From Streptomyces sp. SID10853 (GTDB lineage: Bacteria > Actinomycetota > Actinomycetes > Streptomycetales > Streptomycetaceae): 54,515 nucleotides of DNA. Positions within the stretch are counted from its first letter, which is position 1; the number at the start of each line of letters is the position of its first letter. Positions 18,067 through 26,948 of the stretch are shown one piece after another. The position numbers and the translations under genes were made by a program. Under the pieces are notes generated by a model. That model did no database searches and was not told where the DNA came from. It saw only the letters and a list, made by a program, of their open reading frames with translations. Where the stretch lies: assembly GCF_010548145.1 (NCBI RefSeq), contig NZ_JAAGLN010000015.1, positions 1 to 54,515 of the forward strand. The letters are read 5' to 3'.

Positions 18067-18903
18067 ATGACACCCATCATTACCGCATCCGATCTCGCGA
18101 GCGAGTCGGCCGGACCCCGTCCGCCGGTGCTCCTCGACATCCGCTGGCAGCTCGGCGGCCCGAACCTGCGCCCCGATTACGAGGCCGGCCACATTCCCGG
18201 CGCGGTCTTCGTCGACCTGGACACGGAGCTGGCGGGGCCTCCCGGCGCGGGCGGCCGCCACCCGCTGCCCGAACCGGCGGAGCTGGGCGCGGTGCTCCGC
18301 CGCGCGGGCGTCTCCCGTGACACCCCGGTCGTCGTCTACGACGGCGGCCAGGGCTGGGCCGCGGCGCGCGCCTGGTGGCTGCTGCGCTGGACGGGACATC
18401 CGCACGTCCGGGTACTGGACGGGGGTCTCGCATCCTGGACCGGGCCGCTCTCCACCAGGACCCCGCAGCCCGAGCCGGGCGACTTCGTACCCGCCCCCGG
18501 GGCGCTGCCGCTCCTCGACGCGGACGGTGCGGCCGAGCTGGCGAGGAAGGGCGTACTGCTGGACGCCCGCGCCGCAGAACGCTACCGGGGTGACGTGGAG
18601 CCCATCGACCGGATCGGCGGGCACATTCCAGGCGCGGTGTCGGCCCCGACGTCCGAGAACACCGCGGCGGACGGGCGCTTCCTCCCGACCGGTGAACTGA
18701 CCGCGCGGTTCAGCGCGTTGGGTGCGGCGGACCGGGGCGCGCAGGTCGGCGTCTACTGCGGCTCGGGCGTGTCGGGGGCGCATGAGGTGCTGGCCCTGGA
18801 GATCGCGGGCATCCGGGCCGCGCTCTACGCGGGCTCCTGGTCGCAGTGGTCGTCGGACGAGTCCCGCCCCGTCGCCACCGGGCCCACCCCCGACGGCGGC
18901 TGA
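18067..18903 (+). CDS. 3-mercaptopyruvate / thiosulfate sulfurtransferase (tandem rhodanese)
   Basis: A 278-residue protein with two rhodanese domains, the usual arrangement. The N-terminal inactive domain covers about residues 15-135 (LLDIRWQLGG, GHIPGAVFVDLDTEL). The C-terminal active domain has the catalytic cysteine in YCGSGVSGAHEVLAL. The loop CGSGVS is closer to the 3-mercaptopyruvate sulfurtransferase type than to the thiosulfate CRKGVT type. Reaction: transfer of sulfane sulfur to a thiol acceptor, cytoplasmic. ATG at 18067 has GAGGA about 10 bp upstream. Confidence 0.9.
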   Translation: MTPIITASDLASESAGPRPPVLLDIRWQLGGPNLRPDYEAGHIPGAVFVDLDTELAGPPGAGGRHPLPEPAELGAVLRRAGVSRDTPVVVYDGGQGWAAARAWWLLRWTGHPHVRVLDGGLASWTGPLSTRTPQPEPGDFVPAPGALPLLDADGAAELARKGVLLDARAAERYRGDVEPIDRIGGHIPGAVSAPTSENTAADGRFLPTGELTARFSALGAADRGAQVGVYCGSGVSGAHEVLALEIAGIRAALYAGSWSQWSSDESRPVATGPTPDGG

Positions 18904-18909
18904 GCGCAC

Positions 18910-18948
18910 GGCACGGGGCCCGTACGCACCGCGTACGGGCCCCGTGCC
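18910..18948. terminator. Perfect 18-bp hairpin, bidirectional terminator
   Basis: Arms 18910-18927 and 18931-18948 are perfectly complementary (GGCACGGGGCCCGTACGC) around a 3-nt loop. It lies between the convergent sulfurtransferase and sepH genes. Confidence 0.85.
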
Positions 18949-18958
18949 ACTGCTCCTG

Positions 18959-20017
18959 CTACTCCTGCTTCTTGCGCCGGGTGCCGAAGACGATCTCGTC
19001 CCAGCTCGGCACGGCCGCACGCCGGCCCGGACGGACACCGTCCGCCTCGGCCTGCCGGTCCGTCGTCCCGGTCAGCCGGTCACGGTGGCCTGCCACCGCA
19101 CGGGGCATCAGCACGTCCGCGTACGCCGAACCGGCCCCGGCGGACGCCGCGGGCGGCTCCTCGGTCTCCGGCTCCTGCGCGGGCTCGGACGGCGGAAGCT
19201 CGGGCGGGGCGGGGCGCTCGGGAACGACCATGTCGCCCCGGAAGCTCGGGACGGCCTCCAGCAGGCTGGTCAGCGAGTCACGCTCGCCGCTGCCGCTCTC
19301 CTCCGGCTCGGGAGGGGCGGGCACCGGCGCGGTGGGGCGCTCCATCTGCCGGTCCAGCGCGCGGTCGAGCGGCCGGTCGCGGGGCAGCCTGGCGATCCTC
19401 GGTACGAACGGGAAGCTCGGCTCGGGCGCCGCGAGCGAGTCGTCGGACTCGCCGATCAGCGACCGTGCCTCGTCGTCCATGGCCTGCACCAGGCGGCGCG
19501 GCGGGTCGTAGCTCCAGCTCGCCGAGTGCGTCTCGGTGGCGACCCGGTAGACCAGCAGGACCTCCCAGGTCCCGTCGTCGCGGCGCCAGGAGTCCCAGAG
19601 CACGGTGTCCCGCTCGGCGCCGCGCAGCAGCAGCCGCTCGTTCACGGCCTCGCCGAGCTGCGGTCCTGTGCCGGTGTTCTCACCGGCGCGCCGTACGGGG
19701 GTCTTGCGGGCGCGCTCGGCCATGAAGGCACGCTCCGCCAGCACGGGCCCCTCGAAGCGGCGGACCCGGTCGACCGGGATCCCGGCCATCTGGGCGACCT
19801 CTTCGGCGGAGGCGCCTGCTCTTATACGCGCCTGGATGTCACGGGGACGGAGGTGGCTCTCCACCTCGATCTCGATCTGGCCGAGGCGGGCGCGGTCATT
19901 ACGGACCGCCGCACGCAGCCGCTCATCGATCGGAAGCGTGTACTCCGTACTGTCCGCAGCTTTGAGCACCAGTCGTGTGCCGTCATTCGAGACGGCCACG
20001 ACACGCAGTTCGGGCAT
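18959..20017 (-). CDS. sepH: SepH septation protein (DUF3071)
   Basis: A 352-residue protein matching SepH, the actinobacterial FtsZ-interacting cell-division protein. The N-terminal conserved domain begins PELRVVAVSNDGTRLVL and includes a helix-turn-helix (IRAGASAEEVAQMAGIPVDRVRRFEGPV, about residues 65-95). A second conserved segment (TWEVLLVYRV, ASWSYDPPRRLVQAMDDEAR) follows, then a long Pro/Glu-rich disordered region and a conserved C-terminal WDEIVFGTRRKKQE. The ATG complementary to 20015-20017 has GGGAGG upstream and is preferred over the longer frame. In Streptomyces SepH stimulates FtsZ ring assembly. Confidence 0.93.
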   Translation of the reverse strand: MPELRVVAVSNDGTRLVLKAADSTEYTLPIDERLRAAVRNDRARLGQIEIEVESHLRPRDIQARIRAGASAEEVAQMAGIPVDRVRRFEGPVLAERAFMAERARKTPVRRAGENTGTGPQLGEAVNERLLLRGAERDTVLWDSWRRDDGTWEVLLVYRVATETHSASWSYDPPRRLVQAMDDEARSLIGESDDSLAAPEPSFPFVPRIARLPRDRPLDRALDRQMERPTAPVPAPPEPEESGSGERDSLTSLLEAVPSFRGDMVVPERPAPPELPPSEPAQEPETEEPPAASAGAGSAYADVLMPRAVAGHRDRLTGTTDRQAEADGVRPGRRAAVPSWDEIVFGTRRKKQE

Positions 20018-20514
20018 GGGAACCTCCCGGGTGGTGCCTGCCGACGTCACGTGCGTCGCTGCTTCCGCTAGTCGAGTGTGGCCTGCCCGGGTACAGCACG
20101 CCACAACCTTGCCGAGTTATCCGGCGTGTCGGGCCTCGGCCCTGAAACGCCGTTATGGCACGGTTACCTGTTTGCGACGCAGAGCGACCGTCGGTCACTC
20201 TGTGCAGCAAGGCGCCGGTGCAGTGCCATGGTGCTGCCGGTTCGAGTGCCGCCTTAGGCCCCCTCCCGTTGGTCCGGACACCCCTGAGGGAGGCCGGGCC
20301 CAGGGCTCGCCACAGTACTCCATTCGGGCCAAGCGGGTGGACGGCTCGCCGCTGAACTTCCCGGGGTCCGGCGGCGGGGGAGCCCTGTATGTGCCGTCAG
20401 CGTATGCCCGTGGGTGTTGTGCTTCACACAATCTTCCGAACCGGAACTATCTACTTCGCTCAAATGTCCCTTTCTGGTGCAGGGTGTAACCAGATGGGCA
20501 AACAGGGGCTGGTG
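20018..20514. promoter_or_regulatory. Intergenic region with palindromes ahead of a membrane protein gene
   Basis: This 497-bp divergent region holds no convincing gene. Near its right end are TTGTG-N5-CACAA (20417-20431) and a perfect palindrome TTCCGAACCGGAA (20434-20446). They overlap a plausible promoter, TTCACA (20424-20429), 18 bp, TATCTA (20448-20453), for the gene at 20515. The left part presumably carries the sepH promoter, but I cannot pick it out. Confidence 0.4.
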
Positions 20515-21483
20515 ATGGAGCAGAAGCCGGACGGCGGCACAGAGGCCGGAAGCGGGAAGAGGAGACAGCTCGATCTGAGCGTCCCGCAGGTCGCGGGCAG
20601 TGCGTTCGCCGCTGTGGTGGCGGCCGTGCTGGCCTCGCAGCTCGGCGTGTACGGAACGATCATCGGCGCGGGCCTGGTGAGCGTGATCGCCACCTGTGGC
20701 GGCACGGTCTTCCAGCATCTCTTCCGGCGCACGGGAGAGCAGATCCGCGAGGTGACGGTCCAGGTCAAACCCAAGGTCCTGAAGGTCCCGGTGCGGCAGG
20801 TGCCGGGGGCGCGGGGCCCGGGGGACGCGCCGCCGACGATCGCGGCGCCGTGGCCCGGGCGGTCCGACGCCGACCGTACCGAGTGGACCGCGACGCTCCC
20901 CGCCGACGGGGAGCCGGACGCCACGCGGCTGCTGACGCCGGTCGCGGACGAAGGGTTCACCGAGGCCACGACCCATGGGACACGGGTGCGGGGCTGGAAG
21001 CGCTCCTCACTCGCCGCCCTGGTCGTGTTCCTCGTGGCGATGGCGGGGATCACCGGCTTCGAGCTGCTCTCCGGACACGGCCTCAGCGGCGGCTCGGGGA
21101 CGACCGTGGGCTCGGTGGTCCAGGGCGGCAGCGGGACCGGGCACCACTCGCCCGCGCCCGCGGTCTCCGACGACCCGCGGCAGAGCCAGGATCCGCAGCG
21201 GCACGACGGGCAGCAGAGCACAGGACCCGACCCCTCGCCGTCCACCGGCGCCGGGTCCGGCTCGGGCGACACCGGCGAGTCGAAGCCCGACCCGGGCAGG
21301 ACCGGCACGTCGACCGACCCGACGCCCACCCCCTCGCAGCCGGCGACGGGCGGCGGGCAGACCCCGGACCCGACACCGTCCGACGGTTCGGGTGACGGCT
21401 CGGGCTCCACATCGGGGCACGACGGCACCGGAGCCAAGCAGGACAACGCGCCGGAGACCGGCGCGCAGAGCCCGGCCGGATAG
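20515..21483 (+). CDS. Unrecognised membrane protein with low-complexity exported tail
   Basis: About 322 residues from ATG 20515, which has AGGGG upstream; ATG 20494 is an alternative. A first hydrophobic region (about residues 18-55) could be one or two membrane segments (AFAAVVAAVLASQLGVYG, IIGAGLVSVIATCGG). A charged cytoplasmic stretch, a single membrane segment at about 165-183 (SLAALVVFLVAMAGITGF), and a 130-residue tail of Ser, Thr, Pro, Gly, Asp and Gln follow. The tail should lie outside the cell and looks like a wall-spanning or disordered stalk. I do not recognise a family. It stands alone between sepH and a convergent oxidase gene. Confidence 0.75.
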   Translation: MEQKPDGGTEAGSGKRRQLDLSVPQVAGSAFAAVVAAVLASQLGVYGTIIGAGLVSVIATCGGTVFQHLFRRTGEQIREVTVQVKPKVLKVPVRQVPGARGPGDAPPTIAAPWPGRSDADRTEWTATLPADGEPDATRLLTPVADEGFTEATTHGTRVRGWKRSSLAALVVFLVAMAGITGFELLSGHGLSGGSGTTVGSVVQGGSGTGHHSPAPAVSDDPRQSQDPQRHDGQQSTGPDPSPSTGAGSGSGDTGESKPDPGRTGTSTDPTPTPSQPATGGGQTPDPTPSDGSGDGSGSTSGHDGTGAKQDNAPETGAQSPAG

Positions 21484-21565
21484 CGGACAGAAGCCCGGCT
21501 ACGGGCGGGACAGCACACGCGGTGGGACAGCAGAGTCCGGCCGAACAGCAGAGCCCGGTGGGTAC

Positions 21566-21602
21566 GCGGCCCCCCGGGGAGCCAGGCTCCCCGGGGGGCC
21601 GC
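21566..21602. terminator. Perfect 17-bp hairpin, bidirectional terminator
   Basis: Arms 21566-21582 and 21586-21602 are perfectly complementary around a 3-nt loop. It separates the convergent membrane protein and FAD-oxidase genes. Confidence 0.85.
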
Positions 21603-21611
21603 GGCCTGCCG

Positions 21612-22964
21612 TCAGTCGCCCAGGACCCGGCGCAGGTAGTCGTTGCCGAACAGCCGCTGCGGGTCGAGCCGGTCGCGTACCGCCGTGAACTCGGCGAAGC
21701 GCGGGTACACCCCGGCCAGATACGCCGCGTCGCGGGTGTGCAGCTTGCCCCAGTGCGGCCGCCCGCCGTGCGCGGTCATGATCCGCTCCACCGCAGTGAA
21801 GTACGCCCGGTGCGGAGTGCCCCGGTACAGATGGACCGCGATGTACGCGCTCTCCCGGCCCGAGGCCGTGGAGAGCGCGATGTCGTCCGCGGGTGCCGTA
21901 CGGACCTCGACGGGGAAGCTCACCCGCAGCGGCGAGCGCTCCACCATCGCCCTGACCTCGCGCAGCGCCTCCACCGCGGCCTCGCGCGGGAGGGCGTACT
22001 CCATCTCCACGAAGCGCACCCGGCGCGGACTTGTGAAGACCTTGTAGGGGATGTCCGTGTAGGTGCGGGCGGACAGCGCCCGGCTGGAGATCTTCGCGAT
22101 CGCGGGGATCGTCGCGGGGACCGCCCGGCCCAGCGAACAGGCCGCCTGGAAGACGCCGTTGGAGAGCAGCTCGTCCTCGATCCAGCCGGCCACCCTGCCG
22201 GGCGGGGCGGCCGGGCCCGCGCTGCGGTTGTTGCGCTTCGTGTTGCAGTTGCCGGTGTGCGGGAACCAGTAGAACTCGAAGTGCTCGTTCTCGGTGACGA
22301 GCTGGTCGAAGTCCGCGGTCACCCGGTCGAAGGCCATCGGCTCCTCGCGGGCCGTCAGCAGGAAGACGGGCTCCACCGCGAAGGTGATCGCGGTGACGAC
22401 CCCCAGCGCGCCGAGGCCGATCCGGGCGGCCGCGAAGACATCGGGGTGCTCGGTCGCCGAGCACGTCAGCACCGAACCGTCGGCCGTGACCAGTTCGAGC
22501 GCCCGGATCTGCGCGGAGATCGAGGCGGACTCGCGGCCGGTGCCATGGGTGCCGGTGCTGGTGGCGCCCGCCACCGTCTGGTCCATGATGTCGCCCATGT
22601 TCGTGAGGGTGAGCCCCTCACGCGCCAGCGCCTGGTTGAGCCGCTTCAGCGGGGTCCCGGCCTCGACGGTCACCGTGCCGGCCGTGCGGTCGATCCGCCG
22701 GATGCCGGTGAGGAGACCGGGGCGTATCAGCAGCCCGTCGGTCGCCGCCGCCGCGGTGAAGGAGTGGCCGGTGCCGACGGCCTTCACCTTCAGGCCCTCG
22801 TCCGCCGCCCGCCGGACGGCGTCGGCCAGTTCGGCGGTGGACGCCGGGGTCACCTCACGCGCCGGGCGCGCGGTGACGTTACCCGCCCAGTTACGCCAGG
22901 GCCCCGTCTCCCGTACCGCCGTCGCCGTCCGTGCCGCAGCCGGTGTCCTTGGTGTACCGCTCAT
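21612..22964 (-). CDS. FAD-linked sugar-lactone / polyol oxidase (ALO/VAO family)
   Basis: A 450-residue flavoprotein of the D-arabinono-1,4-lactone/L-gulonolactone/alditol oxidase type. The PCMH FAD-binding domain occupies about residues 28-200. H67 in VGTGHSFT lies at the position that carries covalent FAD in alditol oxidases. The ALO substrate domain ends with HWGKLHTRDAAYLAGVYPRF. Such enzymes oxidise sugar lactones or polyols with oxygen. Its ATG lies 74 bp inside the upstream MFS transporter gene in another frame, so the two are in one transcript and the oxidase may act on an imported substrate (inference). Confidence 0.88.
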   Translation of the reverse strand: MSGTPRTPAAARTATAVRETGPWRNWAGNVTARPAREVTPASTAELADAVRRAADEGLKVKAVGTGHSFTAAAATDGLLIRPGLLTGIRRIDRTAGTVTVEAGTPLKRLNQALAREGLTLTNMGDIMDQTVAGATSTGTHGTGRESASISAQIRALELVTADGSVLTCSATEHPDVFAAARIGLGALGVVTAITFAVEPVFLLTAREEPMAFDRVTADFDQLVTENEHFEFYWFPHTGNCNTKRNNRSAGPAAPPGRVAGWIEDELLSNGVFQAACSLGRAVPATIPAIAKISSRALSARTYTDIPYKVFTSPRRVRFVEMEYALPREAAVEALREVRAMVERSPLRVSFPVEVRTAPADDIALSTASGRESAYIAVHLYRGTPHRAYFTAVERIMTAHGGRPHWGKLHTRDAAYLAGVYPRFAEFTAVRDRLDPQRLFGNDYLRRVLGD

Positions 22965-24168
22965 CCGCCCCGCTCCCGTCTAGTGGCACCGGCACATTGA
23001 GCCGGCGGTACCCGGGCAACGCCACCACGGCCGCGAGCGCTCCCGCCACGAGCGGCACCAGATACCCCTGGCGTGCCCCGCCCGCGTCGACCACCCAGCC
23101 GGCGGCCGACGAGCCGAGCGCCACCCCGACAGCGAGACCGGTACTCGTCCAGGTCATGCCCTCGGTCAGCCTGCTGCGCGGTACGTGCTGCTCGACGAGG
23201 GCCATCGTGGTCACCATCGTCGGTGCGACGAAGAGCCCCGCGACAAAGAGCGCCCCGGCCAGAAACGGCAGGTTCCCGGCCAGTTGGAGGGGGATCATAC
23301 TCAGGGCCATCGCGCACACCCCCACCAGCCACCTGCGCGAAGCGGCCCCGCGCAGGTGCAGCAGCCCGAAGACCGCCCCGGCCAGACAGGATCCCAGCGC
23401 GTACACCGCGAGGACCAGACTGGCCAGCGCCTTGTGGCCGCGCTCGTCGGCGAACGCGACCGTCACGACGTCGATCGACCCGAAGATCGCGCCCGTCGCC
23501 ACGAACGTCAGCACCAGCAGCCGCAGTCCGGGGGAGCCCAGCGCGGAGCCGCCCGGGCCGTGCGCGTGCGGATGCGGGGCCGGTTCGGTGGCGCGCTGCG
23601 CCGTCAGCCAGCACACCCCCACCACGAGGAAGCCGCCCGCCATCAGCGGCCCCGCTTCCGGGAACCAGGCGGTGGAGAGCCCGATGGAGAGGATCGGGCC
23701 GAAGATGAAGCACACCTCGTCGACGATCGACTCCCAGGAGTACGCCGCGTGCAGCTTGCGCGGATCGCCCCGGTGGATCGCCGCCCAGCGGGCCCGGACC
23801 ATCGAGCCGACGCTCGGCACACAGCCCGCTCCGGCCGCGAAGACGAAGAGCGTCCAGTCCGGCAGCCGCTGCTGCGCACAGACCAGCAGTCCCGCGACGG
23901 CGACGGCGGAGACGACGGTCGCCCGGCGCAGCACCCGCCGCTGCCCGTACCGGTCGACGAGCCGGGAGATCTGCGGGCCGATCGCGGCCGCCGACAGCGC
24001 GAGCGTCGCCGAGAGCGCGCCGGCCAGTCCGTACCGCCCGGTGAGCTGCGAGATCATGGTCACCACACCGATGCCCAGCATGGACAGCGGCATCCGGCCG
24101 AGGAGTCCGGCCGCCGAGAACCCCTTGGTGCCGGGGGCGGCGAAGATCGCACGGTAAGGACTGGTCAA
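22891..24168 (-). CDS. MFS transporter
   Basis: A 425-residue major facilitator protein with about 12 hydrophobic segments. The start is probably the TTG complementary to 24166-24168, preceded by GGAG; this gives the conserved TSPYRAIFAAPGTKGF N-terminus, and no better in-frame start is visible. The loop DRYGQRRVLRRA after the second membrane segment matches the MFS motif A region. The substrate is unknown; DHA1-like exporters of drugs or sugars are possible. Its 3' end overlaps the FAD oxidase gene by 74 bp, and it is divergent from hemH. Confidence 0.85.
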   Translation of the reverse strand: MTSPYRAIFAAPGTKGFSAAGLLGRMPLSMLGIGVVTMISQLTGRYGLAGALSATLALSAAAIGPQISRLVDRYGQRRVLRRATVVSAVAVAGLLVCAQQRLPDWTLFVFAAGAGCVPSVGSMVRARWAAIHRGDPRKLHAAYSWESIVDEVCFIFGPILSIGLSTAWFPEAGPLMAGGFLVVGVCWLTAQRATEPAPHPHAHGPGGSALGSPGLRLLVLTFVATGAIFGSIDVVTVAFADERGHKALASLVLAVYALGSCLAGAVFGLLHLRGAASRRWLVGVCAMALSMIPLQLAGNLPFLAGALFVAGLFVAPTMVTTMALVEQHVPRSRLTEGMTWTSTGLAVGVALGSSAAGWVVDAGGARQGYLVPLVAGALAAVVALPGYRRLNVPVPLDGSGADERYTKDTGCGTDGDGGTGDGALA

Positions 24169-24327
24169 GAAGGGCTCCGGTAAGGCGTACTGATGGTGTG
24201 CGCAGCTTACGGCCTCGCCTGGGGCCGTTCGGGCGAAGATCCCCGCAGAGCATCCGGGGGCAGCTCCGACCAGGCGTTCCGTGGGGGGTCCCGGCGGCTG
24301 TCGGACCCGGGTGGCAGGATCTGAGGC

Positions 24328-25440
24328 ATGTCCGATCAGCGCGATCCAGCTCCCTACGACGCCCTCCTGCTGCTCTCCTTCGGCGGCCCCGAGGGCCCGG
24401 ACGACGTGGTCCCGTTCCTGGAGAACGTGACCCGCGGCCGCGGCATCCCGAAGGAACGGCTCAAGGAGGTGGGTCAGCACTACTTCCTCTTCGACGGGGT
24501 CAGCCCCATCAACGGCCAGAACCGCGCCCTCCTCGACGCGCTCCGCAAGGACTTCGCAGGGCACGGCCTCGACCTTCCGGTCTACTGGGGCAACCGCAAC
24601 TGGGCGCCGTATCTGACGGACACCCTGCGCGAGATGACCGCCGACGGGCACCGCCGTATCGCGGTCCTGGCCACCAGCGCGTACGCCTCGTACTCCGGCT
24701 GCAGGCAGTACCGCGAGGACCTCGCGGGCGCGCTGGCCACGCTGGAGGCGGAGGGCCTGGAACTGCCGCGCGTCGACAAGCTCCGGCACTACTTCAACCA
24801 CCCGGGCTTCATCGGTCCCATGGCCGATGGCGTACTGAAGTCCCTGGCGGAGCTGGACGACACGGTCAGGTCCGGCGCCCACCTGGCGTTCACCACCCAC
24901 TCCATCCCGACGGCCGCCGCCGCCGGCTCGGGGCCCGACGGCGGGGCATACGTCGCCGAGCACCTGGACGTGGCACGGGTCATCGTCGAGAAGGTCCGTG
25001 CGCAGACGGGTGTCGCACACCCCTGGCAGCTCGTCTACCAGTCGCGCAGCGGCTCCCCGCAGACGCCGTGGCTGGAACCCGACATCTGCGACCACCTCAC
25101 GGAGCTGCACGGGGCGGGGGTGCCCGCGGTCGTCATGGTGCCCATCGGCTTCGTGTCGGACCACATGGAGGTCCTGTACGACCTGGACACCGAGGCGGTC
25201 GCGAAGGCGGCCGAACTGGGCCTGCCGGTCGCACGGTCGGCGACCGTCGGCGCCGACCCGCGCTTCGCCGCGGCGGTCCGGGACCTGCTGCTCGAACGGG
25301 CGTCGGCCGAGCAGGGCCGCCCGGTGGAGCGGTGCGCGCTCGGCGCGCTGGGCCCCTCGCACGACGTCTGCCCGGTCGGCTGCTGCCCGGCCCGTACGGC
25401 CAGGCCCGCGGCCGCGGGCGCCGACAGCCCGTACGTCTAG
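24328..25440 (+). CDS. hemH: Coproporphyrin III ferrochelatase
   Basis: A 370-residue ferrochelatase inserting iron into a porphyrin. In Actinobacteria this is the coproporphyrin-dependent enzyme (also named cpfC). Catalytic H191 is in FTTHSIP and E281 in [10 protein letters not shown]. Cysteines C125 (YSGCRQY), C336, C348 and the C352-C353 pair ([10 protein letters not shown]) match the [2Fe-2S] cluster arrangement of actinobacterial ferrochelatases. Other haem genes are absent here. The inositol-monophosphatase gene follows 56 bp downstream, likely in the same operon. Confidence 0.94.
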   Translation: MSDQRDPAPYDALLLLSFGGPEGPDDVVPFLENVTRGRGIPKERLKEVGQHYFLFDGVSPINGQNRALLDALRKDFAGHGLDLPVYWGNRNWAPYLTDTLREMTADGHRRIAVLATSAYASYSGCRQYREDLAGALATLEAEGLELPRVDKLRHYFNHPGFIGPMADGVLKSLAELDDTVRSGAHLAFTTHSIPTAAAAGSGPDGGAYVAEHLDVARVIVEKVRAQTGVAHPWQLVYQSRSGSPQTPWLEPDICDHLTELHGAGVPAVVMVPIGFVSDHMEVLYDLDTEAVAKAAELGLPVARSATVGADPRFAAAVRDLLLERASAEQGRPVERCALGALGPSHDVCPVGCCPARTARPAAAGADSPYV

Positions 25441-25496
25441 GACCTGTCCGCCCGTCCACGTGCGGCATGCCCGTACGCGCGATCCGAGGGAGAACC

Positions 25497-26297
25497 GTGA
25501 CCGACCCGCTCCACACCGAACTGCTCGAACTGGCCCTGGAGGCCGCCCGGCGCGCCGGGGCGCTGCTGCGTGACGGACGCCCCGCCGACCTGGGGGTGGC
25601 GGCCACCAAGTCCAGCCCCATCGACGTCGTCACCGAGATGGACATCGCGGCCGAGAAGCTCATCACGGGCTACCTGACCGACTTCCGCCCCGACGACGGC
25701 TTCCTGGGCGAGGAGGGCGCGAGCGCGGAGGGCAGCAGCGGTGTCCGCTGGGTCATCGACCCGCTGGACGGCACCGTGAACTACCTCTACGGGCTGCCCA
25801 CTTGGTCCGTCTCCATCGCAGCCGAGCAGGACGGCGAGACGGTCGCCGGGGTGGTGGCCGCACCGATGCGCGGCGAGACCTTCCACGCGGTGCGCGGCGG
25901 TGGCGCCCACCTCGGCGGAGCGCGGCTGCGGTGCAGGCCCGCGCCCCCGCTCGACCAGGCCCTGGTGTCGACCGGTTTCAACTACGTGGCGACGGTGCGC
26001 ACCCATCAGGCGGCCGTGGCCCAGCGGCTCATCCCGCAGCTGCGCGACATCCGGCGCGGCGGCTCGGCGGCGATCGACCTCTGCGATGTGGCGGCAGGCC
26101 GGCTCGACGGGTACTACGAGCGGGGGCTGCACCCGTGGGACCGGGCGGCCGGTGACCTGATCGCCCGCGAGGCGGGTGCACTGACCGGCGGACGCCCGGG
26201 GGAGCGCCCCACGGACGATCTGACGGTCGCCGCGTCGCCGGGCGTCTTCGAGCCGCTCCAGGCGCTGCTGGAGGAGTACGGCGCCTGGCACGACTGA
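25497..26297 (+). CDS. Inositol monophosphatase family protein
   Basis: A 266-residue Mg-dependent, Li-sensitive-type phosphatase. The GTG at 25497 has GAGGGAG upstream. Metal-site motifs are GEEG (E72, E73), WVIDPLDGTVNY (D88, D91) and the C-terminal WDRAAGDLIAREAG. Substrates in the family include myo-inositol-1-phosphate, histidinol phosphate and 3'-phosphoadenosine phosphate. The position next to the DUF4193/dut block parallels suhB (Rv2701c) of M. tuberculosis. Exact substrate uncertain. Confidence 0.9.
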   Translation: MTDPLHTELLELALEAARRAGALLRDGRPADLGVAATKSSPIDVVTEMDIAAEKLITGYLTDFRPDDGFLGEEGASAEGSSGVRWVIDPLDGTVNYLYGLPTWSVSIAAEQDGETVAGVVAAPMRGETFHAVRGGGAHLGGARLRCRPAPPLDQALVSTGFNYVATVRTHQAAVAQRLIPQLRDIRRGGSAAIDLCDVAAGRLDGYYERGLHPWDRAAGDLIAREAGALTGGRPGERPTDDLTVAASPGVFEPLQALLEEYGAWHD

Positions 26298-26372
26298 GCG
26301 CCTACGGCGGCCCGGCGCCGCACACGCCCGGCGGCGCCGCACGCGCCTGGCTCCGCACGGGGTCCGGACATA

Positions 26373-26412
26373 CGGAGCCCCCGGCACCGTTCCGTGGTGC
26401 CGGGGGGCTCCG
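26373..26412. terminator. Hairpin between converging genes
   Basis: A 16-bp stem with one bulged G (26373-26388 with 26396-26412) and a 7-nt loop lies between the phosphatase and the small minus-strand gene. Confidence 0.75.
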
Positions 26413-26429
26413 TGAGTGAGCCGTGCGGG

Positions 26430-26639
26430 TCAGACGCCCGCAGTGCGGATGTCCGCGCCGGACTCGGCGGTCAGGGCCGGTCCGACGGTCACGCCGTGCT
26501 CGGCCGCGAGGCGGTGAAGATCGTCCAGCTCGCCCTGCTCGACCTCCGCCAGGAAGTCGTCGCCGGACTCGCGGGCACGCGTCAGGTCGGTCTGGGTGGC
26601 CTTTATCCGCTGCAGCAGACCTGCGGTGAATGCGTCCAT
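26430..26639 (-). CDS. Conserved small hypothetical protein (69 aa)
   Basis: A 69-residue, mostly helical acidic protein with no cysteine, signal or membrane segment. It begins MDAFTAGLLQRIKATQTDL and contains a charged helix (FLAEVEQGELDDLHRLAAEHGV). The composition suggests a small soluble helical bundle. I recall similar short proteins at this place in other Streptomyces, but no function. Start ATG complementary to 26637-26639. It is divergent from cutR. Confidence 0.7.
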   Translation of the reverse strand: MDAFTAGLLQRIKATQTDLTRARESGDDFLAEVEQGELDDLHRLAAEHGVTVGPALTAESGADIRTAGV

Positions 26640-26948
26640 GGTGCGCCCCCTCGTCGTGGGTCGGTGGCACGGGGGTGTGCCGAGGGTCATCAACTGATCA
26701 CGCGTCCCCGGTGGTGGCGGAGCGAGGTGTGGCGCGCCCCGTACAGGGCGTGATCGGCGGGTGTGCAGTCGTCCTCCCCTTGCTCCGCCTCGAAGAAACC
26801 TCAACCGCACCGGGAATCCCTGAATTCCCCGCCGTCCGGTGCCGGGCACTGCCTTACAGCCGGTTTATGGCCGTACGGGGCAGGATGGAAGTACACACCC
26901 CAGGCCAGACCCTGCCCGGACACGGGCTGTAACGGAAGGACAAGCGCC
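26640..26948. promoter_or_regulatory. Divergent promoter region between small ORF and cutR
   Basis: This 309-bp region contains no supported gene. The right end has GGAAGGAC as ribosome-binding site for cutR. A less GC-rich stretch near 26795-26835 may hold promoter elements, but I see no clear repeat or operator. Confidence 0.4.
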
